DNA of 10,696 bases from Bacteroidota bacterium (GCA_947462865.1 CANHRW010000050.1:1-10696), one strand, 5' to 3'; shown: positions 1-6,977, counted from the first letter of the stretch. Program-made: numbers and translations. The notes: generated by a model from the sequence alone, not told the origin.

Positions 1-1031
1 AGATGTTATTGAGCTTGTTCAATTATTACATGGTCATTCGCATTTGTAAGGAAGTTTATGCAGCCCCTCAAACCATTAAAGGATTATTGGCTTTGGTATT
101 GGTTGTTTATCCTTCTCAAGTAATTCATTGTAATTTAATTATGAGCGATATTTTGTTTCAAAGTATTTTGCTCTTAGCGCTATACTGTACTTGGAAATGG
201 ACTCAATTCATTCAATGGAAATATAGTTTACTCGCTGCTTTAATGTTTGCATTGGCCATGTTAACCAAACCTGTTTCTTTTATGCTGGGATTAGGTGTGG
301 CAGCGGCAATGGGATATTATTTATACAAACAAAAAAAAATTATACAGCTGCTTCCCTTCTTGCTGTTACCACTGGTGTATCATGGATTGTCGGCTTATCA
401 TAAAACAATTACAGGAAGCTACCACTACAGTTCTGTAGGACCTTATTTTGCATTGAAGTATATGGCCAAATATACCAATAGTCAATTGTATGGAGAGGCA
501 TACGCAGACCATTTTCAAGACAGTGTAATGGCCATGGCAGATACTTGTACATTGTTGCAAAACAGACATGCAATCATGAATGGTGCTGCTGTAACAGTTA
601 TTCAAAGTCATCCAATTGTATTTTTACAATTTAACCTGCGTGGTTGGTTGACACTTTTGATTGACCCTGGAAGATTTGATTGGGTACATTTTTTAAACAT
701 GGATGAGGGTCATTTTTTAGGATTGTACCATACCATTTATACCAAGGGATTGATACTCGGATTGACTCATTTTATTGTAGAAGCGCCAATTATGTTGTTA
801 ATGGTATTAGGAGCCAGTTTGTTCTTTAATTGTTGTATTGCATTGTTGTTTTTAAAATGGTTATTGAGCTGCACCAATACAAAATCTTTACAAGTATTAT
901 TGGCTGTTTTTGTTTGCTATATTTTATTGACAACAGGCGTATTGGGTTTGGCAAGATATAGAATTGGCATAGCTCCTATGCTTTGGGTAGCTTGTGTATT
1001 GTATGTAACGCCTCGATTTACACGCCAATGA
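1..1031 (+). CDS. Glycosyltransferase family 39-like polytopic membrane protein (5' end outside window)
   Basis: The frame is open from the left edge and ends at TGA 1029-1031, so at least 342 C-terminal residues are present. Numbering below starts at the first visible Met (position 3), which is probably internal. The protein is very hydrophobic, with about eight likely membrane segments (roughly residues 27-42, 48-66, 74-90, 91-107, 114-127, 262-288, 296-314, 320-336) and a soluble stretch at about 130-255, probably extracytoplasmic. The MSDILF segment (47-52) and the terminal ARYRIGIAP (317-325) resemble the late parts of GT39/ArnT-like enzymes, which move sugars from polyprenyl-phosphate donors onto lipids or proteins at the membrane. 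The N-terminal loop that would carry the catalytic acidic residues is not visible, so the family call is tentative and the substrate unknown. The stop overlaps the next start (ATGA), implying co-transcription and translational coupling. Confidence 0.6.
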   Translation, partial: MLLSLFNYYMVIRICKEVYAAPQTIKGLLALVLVVYPSQVIHCNLIMSDILFQSILLLALYCTWKWTQFIQWKYSLLAALMFALAMLTKPVSFMLGLGVAAAMGYYLYKQKKIIQLLPFLLLPLVYHGLSAYHKTITGSYHYSSVGPYFALKYMAKYTNSQLYGEAYADHFQDSVMAMADTCTLLQNRHAIMNGAAVTVIQSHPIVFLQFNLRGWLTLLIDPGRFDWVHFLNMDEGHFLGLYHTIYTKGLILGLTHFIVEAPIMLLMVLGASLFFNCCIALLFLKWLLSCTNTKSLQVLLAVFVCYILLTTGVLGLARYRIGIAPMLWVACVLYVTPRFTRQ

Positions 1032-1900
1032 ATTTAATTTTACAAAAACCCTACTCTCCTATTGAACTTATTAGTTTTAAAGCATGGGAACAAGCAGGAA
1101 TTGAAGTATATTTTAAAAGAGAAGATTTGTCTCATCCATTTATTTCTGGCAATAAATGGAGAAAATTACATTACCATTTACTGACTGCAGCAAGCAGCAA
1201 TGCAAGCACATTGGTTACATTTGGGGGCGCATATAGCAATCATTTATTGGCAACAGCTGCTGCTGGTGCAAAATATGGTTTCAAAACACTTGGAATAGTA
1301 AGAGGAGAACCTGTTAAAAATATGGTGCTTGGCTTGTGTAAACATTTTGGCATGCAATTGCTGTTTATAGACAGAGCCCGTTATAAAGACCATTTTGCTT
1401 TTGAGCAAAGTAACCCCATTGAAAACGCCTATTGGATTCCAGAAGGAGGCGGTGGCCATTTAGGAGAAATGGGCATAGGGGAATTGTTAACTGAAATAGA
1501 CCCTAAGTATACGCATTTGTGCTGTTCTGTTGGAACTGGTGCAAGTTTTTCGGGATTACTCCGCAAAGCTGCTGAAAGCAATTCAAGTATTCAGCTTGAA
1601 GGCTTTGCTGTGATAAAAGGCGGAGAGTATTTGTCCGAAGACTTTCAAAAACAAAACTACCAACACTATACCTATTATACCCATTCACATGGAGGAGGGT
1701 ATGCAAAAACAAGCCCTGAATTAATTGCTTTCATAGAAAAATTTAGCAGAGAAACTGGCATACTTTGTGATCAAGTTTATGAAGGCAAAATGCTTTATTA
1801 TTTAAATGAAATGATTGTAAATGGGGTTCATGCAAAAGGCTCCAAAATAGTGATACTTCACAATGGTGGACTGAGCGGAATGCTGAGCTTGTTTGCTTAA
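1028..1900 (+). CDS. PLP-dependent enzyme, ACC deaminase / D-cysteine desulfhydrase family
   Basis: A 290-residue fold-type II PLP enzyme. Members deaminate 1-aminocyclopropane-1-carboxylate to 2-oxobutyrate plus ammonia, or break D-cysteine to pyruvate, H2S and ammonia; sequence alone does not decide between them. Visible marks: SGNKWRKL with Lys43 as the expected Schiff-base lysine; GGAYSNH at 66-72 (Ser70, Asn71 near the cofactor); EGGGGHLGEMG at 139-149; a glycine-rich phosphate loop GTGASFSGL at 169-177; and the C-terminal HNGGLSG at 278-284. From memory, relatives usually read YTGK and HTGG where this protein has YEGK (251-254) and HNGG. It is somewhat shorter than the usual 300-340 residues. 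The ATG at 1028 is chosen over an in-frame ATG at 983 because it gives the ATGA overlap with the upstream gene and begins just before the conserved domain. The role could be sulfur amino acid or D-amino acid turnover. Confidence 0.82.
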   Translation: MNLILQKPYSPIELISFKAWEQAGIEVYFKREDLSHPFISGNKWRKLHYHLLTAASSNASTLVTFGGAYSNHLLATAAAGAKYGFKTLGIVRGEPVKNMVLGLCKHFGMQLLFIDRARYKDHFAFEQSNPIENAYWIPEGGGGHLGEMGIGELLTEIDPKYTHLCCSVGTGASFSGLLRKAAESNSSIQLEGFAVIKGGEYLSEDFQKQNYQHYTYYTHSHGGGYAKTSPELIAFIEKFSRETGILCDQVYEGKMLYYLNEMIVNGVHAKGSKIVILHNGGLSGMLSLFA

Positions 1901-1943
1901 AAAGGAAAGGCGGAATGCTTTGCATTCCGCCTTTCCTTTTTAA
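1897..1943. terminator. Bidirectional intrinsic terminator between convergent genes
   Basis: A perfect inverted repeat with arms 1897-1918 and 1922-1943 and a TTT loop (1919-1921), giving a 22-bp stem. The inner part is GC-rich (GGCGGAATGC against GCATTCCGCC). The outer part is A-rich on the left arm and T-rich on the right, so either strand gives a hairpin followed by a U run. It lies between the end of the PLP-enzyme gene and the end of the convergent isomerase gene (last base 1959), and the TAA stop of the former (1898-1900) is inside the stem. This is the expected shape of a shared terminator for convergent genes. Confidence 0.9.
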
Positions 1944-1958
1944 CACACGTACAGAAAA

Positions 1959-3947
1959 TTACTGTTGCAATGTTTTAACTGCTGATTGGTTGATTTGAAC
2001 AGCGTATTTAGCCCTCAATTCTTTGATCCATTCGTTCATAAGCAAATCTTGATAATCGCTGGTGACCAATCCTTTTGCTTCTTTTAATTCTTTTGGTTCT
2101 GCAGCAACTTTTCCAATGATATAGTAAAACTTGTTGGCGCCATCCTCAGATTGAATGTCTACAACACCTGTTTGTTCCCATAACTTTGCGGCTGTTGGTT
2201 CTGCCTGTTCGCCTTTCATTGATTTTGAAGACACAGTTCCTGCTACTTTTTTATTCAGTTTTAACAGCATATCCATTTCAGATTTACCTGCTTTTAACAT
2301 TTTGATGGCAGCTTGTTTAGCTTTCGCATCTAAGCAAGTGTAAATGCTGTATTCTAAACGCTCTTTCCACATGTATTTGGATTTATTTGCATTGTAAAAT
2401 TGCTCCAAACCAAGGGTGTCTAACATGGCTTTACCCCATACCTTTTTGTCTGTTAAATCAAACAATAAAATGCCATCGTGGTATTCTTGCATAATGTTTC
2501 TGAAGTCTTCGTATTTAACTTCTAACATACTCTCTTCATAAGCCAAGCATTTTTCACTTGCCCATTCATTAAACATGTTTCTTGCAACCATTTGTACATT
2601 GCCTTTGTCTAGAGGTTTTTGATTCAATTGTAAATAAGAACCAAATTCTCTTGTGCTATGCGTTTTGTTTCCAATGGTAAACAATGTTTTATTCAACACT
2701 TTTGCACTATCATACTCCCAAACACCTTTCATAAATCCAGTATCCAATTTGCTCATGAGGTATTTTAAATTGGTTTCATTAACACTGAAGTTTCCTTCTT
2801 TTTTAACCCTTGCTATTACCGCTGCTTTTGAGCTTTCTGAACGGGTGTCTCTAGATACTTTGCTTTTAACTATGTCTTGTACTTCTTTAAAAGTTCCCAA
2901 TGGACGTTTCTCTAATAGTTTAATCAAATGCCATCCAAAATCGGTGGCAAAAGGTTTAGACAATTCTCCTGTTTGCATTGAAAATGCAATATCCTTGAAA
3001 ACATCGGGGAAACCACTCAAACTAGCCATCCAATTCATATTTCCTTTATTGGCTTTGCTTCCTTCATCTTGTGAATATTGTTCAACCATTTGCTCAACAG
3101 TTGCACCTTGTTGAATTTTCTGGTACACACTGTCAATTAAAATTTTGGCATCAGCAATTTGTTCTGGCGTGCTACCTATACCTGTTCTGATCATGATGTG
3201 TTGCACTTTTACTTCACCCCTGTTAGCTCTTTTGTTGTTGAGTTTCATGAGGTGGTAGCCAAATTGAGTTCTAAAAGGTTGGCTAATATCTCCTACATTG
3301 AGTTGGTAAGCAACATTTTCAAAAGGATAAACCATTTGGAATACAGTAAACCAGCCTAATAATCCTGTATTTCTTTTTGCAGATGGATCCTCAGAATAAT
3401 TAAATGCAATGCTATCAAAAGATTCGCCTTTTAAGATTCTTCTTCTGAGGTCATTGATTTTATTCCAAGCAGCCAAAGTATCTGATGCGGATGCATTTTG
3501 ACCCACATTGATTAAAATATGTGAAGCATTGACTTCAGTTTTCATTCGCTCGTAAGCCTCAGCCATGAGCGCCTCAGTTACTTTTTTATCGCTCATGTAT
3601 GGAACTGCCAATTGTCTTCTGTATCCAGTTAATTCAGATTTAAATGACGGATTGGTATCTAGGCGCATAGAAACAGCTTCCTTTACTTTCAACTTAAAAT
3701 TGATGTAGAGGTTGAGGTATTCGTTCAATTCTGTTTCTGAGGGTAGTGCCGTTTCCTTTCTGTTTTTGTTGAGTTGTCTCAAAAATTCTGGCTTGTAAAC
3801 GGTGTCGTTTCCGAATGTAAAAACGAAGGCCTGAGTTGCATTTGTAGTTTTGATTGCCGGCTGACTTTTTTTGGCAGCTTTTTGAGCCATGCCATTTATT
3901 GAAATCAAACTTGCAAAAAGTCCCAGCAAAATCGCTGATTTTCTCAT
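1959..3947 (-). CDS. Periplasmic peptidyl-prolyl cis-trans isomerase with two parvulin domains (SurA/PpiC-like)
   Basis: A 662-residue exported foldase. A signal peptide is clear: charged MRK, hydrophobic core at about 4-18, likely cleavage near Ala21 in GMAQK. Two parvulin-type rotamase domains follow at about 139-240 and 246-348. Each starts with the conserved His segment (SHILI, His143; QHIMI, His250) and ends with FGYH (229-232) or FGWH (337-340). Domain 1 keeps the GLLGW turn; domain 2 has GNMNW there, so one copy may be less active. The region before the parvulins (about 40-135) resembles the helical chaperone part of SurA; the region after about 350 has no domain I recognise. Proteins of this class assist folding of outer-membrane proteins; that role is inferred. 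The start at 3947 is the Met directly before the signal peptide. No Shine-Dalgarno sequence is visible. It has its own promoter candidate and follows the cyclase-family gene after 83 bp. Confidence 0.9.
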   Translation of the reverse strand: MRKSAILLGLFASLISINGMAQKAAKKSQPAIKTTNATQAFVFTFGNDTVYKPEFLRQLNKNRKETALPSETELNEYLNLYINFKLKVKEAVSMRLDTNPSFKSELTGYRRQLAVPYMSDKKVTEALMAEAYERMKTEVNASHILINVGQNASASDTLAAWNKINDLRRRILKGESFDSIAFNYSEDPSAKRNTGLLGWFTVFQMVYPFENVAYQLNVGDISQPFRTQFGYHLMKLNNKRANRGEVKVQHIMIRTGIGSTPEQIADAKILIDSVYQKIQQGATVEQMVEQYSQDEGSKANKGNMNWMASLSGFPDVFKDIAFSMQTGELSKPFATDFGWHLIKLLEKRPLGTFKEVQDIVKSKVSRDTRSESSKAAVIARVKKEGNFSVNETNLKYLMSKLDTGFMKGVWEYDSAKVLNKTLFTIGNKTHSTREFGSYLQLNQKPLDKGNVQMVARNMFNEWASEKCLAYEESMLEVKYEDFRNIMQEYHDGILLFDLTDKKVWGKAMLDTLGLEQFYNANKSKYMWKERLEYSIYTCLDAKAKQAAIKMLKAGKSEMDMLLKLNKKVAGTVSSKSMKGEQAEPTAAKLWEQTGVVDIQSEDGANKFYYIIGKVAAEPKELKEAKGLVTSDYQDLLMNEWIKELRAKYAVQINQSAVKTLQQ

Positions 3948-3970
3948 ATCTATAACTAATTTAAGTGATG

Positions 3971-4000
3971 CAAAAATATAAAAATGTCATGCCTAAGCAA
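3971..4000 (-). promoter_or_regulatory. Bacteroidota-type promoter for the isomerase gene
   Basis: Read on the minus strand, TATTTTTG (3978 down to 3971) matches the Bacteroidota -7 consensus TAnnTTTG exactly. A TTG box (4000-3998) lies 19 nt upstream, the expected -33 spacing. The predicted transcript would start about 20 nt before the ATG at 3947, giving a short leader. This is the best promoter match in the window. Confidence 0.65.
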
Positions 4001-4030
4001 GTAGGAATCTTTGAATGCTAAACCTACAAG

Positions 4031-4789
4031 TTAATTATCCGAGTCGATTAGACTGTACAAAACTGGTTTTGAAGGACTTGCATCACTTTCAATGGAAGCA
4101 ATTTGTATGTTGAGCAAATATTTTCCATCCAAAACATGGTTTGGAACATATATCATTTCGGTAATGGTACAATCTAAACGAGGATTTTCAGGAAAACTCC
4201 AAAAGGCTTTGTGAGCCAACATCAACCCATCATCTGATTCTGGATCAACCGAAGGCAGATCCAACAACACATGTTTGATACCTGAATCGGCAAGATCTTT
4301 ACATAGTTGAGGATCTAAATATGCTGGAAAATTTCCCGAATAATTGGCAGTTAACTTCGTATTTTCATTGGGCAAGGTTCTAATAACTATGGCTTCAACA
4401 CCTGATGCTAACTTTGCTTTTAAATTGGGAGCTGTTACCCATTTATTTCCCATTGAATCAATGCTGGTGGGCAAGGAAATGAGTTGGGCAAGGAAATGAA
4501 AATTTGTTAAGGTTTGATGAATAGTAATGCGTTCTTTGGTAATGTGTCCAATGCATTCTGTATGTGTTCCATTGCCATGCGCATTCAACAATAGGTTTTC
4601 GCAATTGGCCGAACTACCTGCTGCTACAGAACCTATAAAATCTCCAACACGAATGGGCTCAAATAAAGGTGGTGGAATATGAAATGCATTTGGATTTGCA
4701 TTGCCGTTTTGCAAGGGAATAGAAATATCAATTGGTTGGTTGAGTGCAACCAAATATGTTTGCGATTGCCATGAAATTTTAACTTGCAT
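4031..4789 (-). CDS. Cyclase-family metal-dependent hydrolase (kynurenine formamidase-like)
   Basis: A 252-residue cytosolic protein of the cyclase family, which includes bacterial kynurenine formamidase (KynB), isatin hydrolase and polyketide-cyclase relatives. The metal-binding signature is present: HGNGTHTECIGH at 71-82, fitting HxGTHx[DE]xxxH, with His71, His76, Glu78 and His82. Further conserved points are DLPSVDP (177-183), His193 in LAHK and Glu211 in TITEM near the C terminus, the usual place of the last metal or catalytic residue. The length is typical or slightly long. Family enzymes hydrolyse N-formyl or cyclic amides with Zn or Mn. No other tryptophan-catabolism gene is nearby, so a formamidase role is not supported by context and kynB is not assigned. 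It is divergent from the histidine kinase gene and precedes the isomerase gene on the same strand. A 15-bp direct repeat lies inside the coding region (4468-4499). Confidence 0.8.
   Translation of the reverse strand: MQVKISWQSQTYLVALNQPIDISIPLQNGNANPNAFHIPPPLFEPIRVGDFIGSVAAGSSANCENLLLNAHGNGTHTECIGHITKERITIHQTLTNFHFLAQLISLPTSIDSMGNKWVTAPNLKAKLASGVEAIVIRTLPNENTKLTANYSGNFPAYLDPQLCKDLADSGIKHVLLDLPSVDPESDDGLMLAHKAFWSFPENPRLDCTITEMIYVPNHVLDGKYLLNIQIASIESDASPSKPVLYSLIDSDN
4468..4499. repeat. 15-bp direct repeat inside the cyclase-family gene
   Basis: TGGGCAAGGAAATGA occurs at 4468-4482 and again at 4485-4499, separated by two bases (period 17). Since 17 is not a multiple of three, the two copies are read in different frames in the minus-strand gene (around AQLISLP, residues 101-107). 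The metal motif upstream and the DLPSVD motif downstream are in one frame, so there is no net frameshift. Confidence 0.85.
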
Positions 4790-4795
4790 TCAGTG

Positions 4796-4803
4796 TATCT
4801 TTG
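4796..4803 (+). promoter_or_regulatory. Candidate -7 element for the histidine kinase operon
   Basis: TATCTTTG matches TAnnTTTG exactly and would start transcription near 4809, about 40 nt before the ATG at 4849. I see no TTG box at the usual 19-21 nt upstream. In the same 59-bp divergent spacer (4790-4848) a 7-of-8 match on the minus strand (AATATTTG, 4815-4808) could serve the cyclase-family gene; it also lacks a clear -33 box. Confidence 0.4.
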
Positions 4804-4848
4804 AAAACAAATATTGATTATTGTTAGAATAATTTTTAAAAAAGTTTC

Positions 4849-6000
4849 ATGAAAGCATACCAACAAAAAAAATATTGGAAGTTTTTTATCTTGGCTTTTG
4901 CCCTGCTGATTGGTACTGTTTCTTTGCTATACACACGAAACTTAGTGAAAAATTTAAGTATCCAAGAAGACAAAAAAATTAAACTCTGGGCAGATGCCAC
5001 CCGTCAACTAATCAATTCAGAAGGCGATATTAATTTTTTGCTCAATATTATAGAAGACAATGAAACCATTCCAACTATTTTGGTAGATGACAATGGTACC
5101 ATTATTACAACCCGAAATTTAAAAACAGAGCGCACTAAAGACAGTTCCTATTTAAAAGGCAAACTGGCCTACATGAAACAATTGCATGAACCCATTCAGA
5201 TTTGCTACGATGAAGAGAACAAAAAGTACAATTACCTGTATTACGAAAATTCTGAATTACTCAACGATCTCAAAACCTACCCATTTATTCAATTAGGCCT
5301 CATTGCCTTTTTTGCTTTAATGAGCTACCTGGCAATTAGCAGCAGTAGAAAAGCTGAGCAAAATCAAGTTTGGGTGGGCATGAGCAAAGAAACAGCTCAC
5401 CAATTAGGAACACCCATTTCATCATTAAGAGAATGGTTGTCACTGATCAAAGAAAATGGATTAAATGAGGAGGTCATTACAGAAATGGACAATGACATTA
5501 AACGCTTAGAATTAATTACTGAACGATTTTCAAAAATTGGTGCAGAACCCGCGTTAAATGGAGAAAACTTGAAAGTGGTGATTGACGAATGTGTATTCTA
5601 TTTAAAAAACAGGGTTTCGAGTAAAGTGAATTTTGAGGTAAACACTGTAAACGCACAAACTAATGCCTTGATAAATGTTCCGTTATTTGAATGGGTAATT
5701 GAAAATATCTGTAAAAATGCCATAGATGCCATGAATGGTTCTGGAACCTTAAAGATTGATTTGAGTGAAGACCATTCATTTGCTTACATAGAAATCAGTG
5801 ACACTGGTAAAGGCATTCCAAGAAATAAATTTAAAACCATTTTTAAACCTGGTTTTACTACCAAAAAAAGAGGTTGGGGCTTGGGCCTATCTTTGTCTAA
5901 AAGAATCATCAAAGATTACCATAAAGGAGATGTTTTTGTAAAACACTCAGAAATAGGTAAAGGCAGTACATTCAAAATTTCATTAAAGAAAGCCGCCTAA
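4849..6000 (+). CDS. Membrane sensor histidine kinase, orphan in this window
   Basis: A 383-residue two-component sensor kinase. TM1 is at about 12-30 and TM2 at about 147-165, enclosing a sensor region of about 115 residues with no recognised domain, probably periplasmic. No HAMP domain follows TM2: the phosphorylation box ETAHQLGTPISSL comes at once, with His184 as the expected phospho-acceptor. The ATPase part is complete: N box ENICKNAIDAM (Asn286, Asn290), G1 box DTGKGIP (318-324), an F-box-like stretch FKPGFTTKK (332-340) and G2 box GWGLGLSLSK (342-351). It should therefore be catalytically competent. The signal and partner response regulator are unknown; no regulator gene is in the window. 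It is followed after 1 nt by ruvX and then def, so it probably leads a three-gene operon. Confidence 0.92.
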   Translation: MKAYQQKKYWKFFILAFALLIGTVSLLYTRNLVKNLSIQEDKKIKLWADATRQLINSEGDINFLLNIIEDNETIPTILVDDNGTIITTRNLKTERTKDSSYLKGKLAYMKQLHEPIQICYDEENKKYNYLYYENSELLNDLKTYPFIQLGLIAFFALMSYLAISSSRKAEQNQVWVGMSKETAHQLGTPISSLREWLSLIKENGLNEEVITEMDNDIKRLELITERFSKIGAEPALNGENLKVVIDECVFYLKNRVSSKVNFEVNTVNAQTNALINVPLFEWVIENICKNAIDAMNGSGTLKIDLSEDHSFAYIEISDTGKGIPRNKFKTIFKPGFTTKKRGWGLGLSLSKRIIKDYHKGDVFVKHSEIGKGSTFKISLKKAA

Positions 6001-6001
6001 T

Positions 6002-6415
6002 ATGGGAAGAATCTTGAGTTTTGACTATGGCACCAAACGCATTGGTATTGCGGCAACCGACCCTTTAAAAATCATTGCATCGGCATTAGATACCATTCAC
6101 CCAAAAGACATTTTAGTCTATTTAAAAAAATACCTTTTACTTGAAACTGTAGAGTGTTTTGTTGTTGGAAAGCCTATGAAATTAGATGGCAGTGATTCTG
6201 ATTCCGCTGTCCATGTTAAAAATTTTATATCTTTGTTGAATAAAAATTTTCCAGAAATACCTGTTGTACAAATAGACGAACGCTTTACCTCTTTGATTGC
6301 TCAGAAAAGCATGATTGAGATGGGAATGAAAAAGAAAGACCGACAAAATAAGGGGAATATTGATCAGATAAGTGCTGTCTTAATTTTGCAAACGTATTTG
6401 GAAACCAATAGTTAA
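6002..6415 (+). CDS. ruvX: RuvX/YqgF family putative Holliday junction resolvase / pre-16S rRNA nuclease
   Basis: A 137-residue RNase H-fold protein, the normal family length. The first strand reads FDYGTKRIGIAATD (7-20) with the acidic Asp8. VVGKPMKLDGS (54-64) is the conserved second block, and IDERFTS (91-97) supplies Glu93. DQISAVLILQTYL (121-133) supplies Asp121, completing the expected acidic triad. Family members are described as a resolvase of recombination intermediates and, in E. coli (YqgF), as the nuclease processing the 5' end of 16S rRNA; the sequence cannot separate these roles. The ATG follows the kinase stop by one base (TAA-T-ATG), implying coupled translation. Four bases separate its stop from def. 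Confidence 0.93.
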   Translation: MGRILSFDYGTKRIGIAATDPLKIIASALDTIHPKDILVYLKKYLLLETVECFVVGKPMKLDGSDSDSAVHVKNFISLLNKNFPEIPVVQIDERFTSLIAQKSMIEMGMKKKDRQNKGNIDQISAVLILQTYLETNS

Positions 6416-6419
6416 AAAA

Positions 6420-6977
6420 ATGATTTTACCAATTCTTGCCTTTGGCGATGCTGTGTTGAGGAAAAAAGCAAGCAATATTGATGCAAACTATCCGCAATTG
6501 AATACGCTGATTGAAAATATGTGGGAAACCATGTATGAAGCTAGTGGTGTTGGGCTTGCAGCTCCTCAAATTGGCAAAGCCATCAATTTGTTTGTCATTG
6601 ATACTGGCGCTTTTGACGAGAAAAAGCAAAGCAACAGCATTAAAAAAGTTTTCATTAACCCGCTCATCGAAGAAGAATGGGGAGATAAATGGGAGTTTGA
6701 GGAAGGTTGTTTGAGTATTCCTCATATCAGAGAAAATGTGAGTAGACATGCGCATTTAAAAATTACCTATCAGGACGAATTGTTCAATACCCATACTGAA
6801 ACATTTTCTGGGCTGGAGGCTCGTGTAATACAGCACGAATACGACCATTGCCAAGGTGTTTTGTTTACCGATCATTTATCACAGTTGAAAAAACGATTAC
6901 TAAAAAATAAACTCATCAATATTTCTAAGGGGGGGGCAGTTGTAGACTATAAAATGCGAATCCCTTCAGGCAGATAG
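6420..6977 (+). CDS. def: Peptide deformylase
   Basis: A 185-residue metalloenzyme that removes the N-formyl group from new proteins in the cytosol. All three family motifs are intact: GVGLAAPQIG at 43-52 (Gln50 near the oxyanion site), EEGCLS at 94-99 (metal ligand Cys97) and QHEYDH at 138-143 (ligands His139 and His143, catalytic Glu140). The N terminus MILPILAFGD is typical of Bacteroidota deformylases, supporting the start at 6420. It is third in the kinase-ruvX-def run, 4 nt after ruvX. Near the 3' end a run of eight G (6929-6936) encodes the Lys-Gly-Gly at about 170-172. The frame on both sides looks family-like (NISKG before, VDYKMRIP after), so the run is read in the right phase here. 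Confidence 0.97.
   Translation: MILPILAFGDAVLRKKASNIDANYPQLNTLIENMWETMYEASGVGLAAPQIGKAINLFVIDTGAFDEKKQSNSIKKVFINPLIEEEWGDKWEFEEGCLSIPHIRENVSRHAHLKITYQDELFNTHTETFSGLEARVIQHEYDHCQGVLFTDHLSQLKKRLLKNKLINISKGGAVVDYKMRIPSGR

Noticed and set aside
983..1027. A 15-residue N-terminal extension of the PLP enzyme from ATG 983
   Set aside because: The extra residues are encoded by the out-of-frame end of the upstream gene and have no family similarity. The ATG at 1028 gives the ATGA overlap and the expected N terminus.
2653..3114. A 153-codon open frame on the plus strand inside the isomerase gene
   Set aside because: It is antisense to a well-supported gene with signal peptide and two parvulin domains. 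Its translation shows no domain, and the frame is open because of the codon bias of the opposite strand.
4031..4789. Naming the cyclase-family gene kynB
   Set aside because: The metal motif fits the whole superfamily, and no kynurenine-pathway gene is present, so the specific function is not supported.
4633..4866. A 77-codon minus-strand frame spanning the divergent spacer at 4790-4848
   Set aside because: It overlaps both the start of the cyclase-family gene and the kinase start, has no recognisable motif, and would remove the promoter space for the two divergent genes.
6426..6755. A 109-codon minus-strand frame opposite def
   Set aside because: It is antisense to conserved deformylase motifs, with no domain and no promoter.
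6929..6936. Frameshift or sequencing error in def at the G8 run
   Set aside because: The residues on both sides of the run fit the deformylase C terminus in the same frame, so the length given here is probably right. The run is kept only as a variation candidate.
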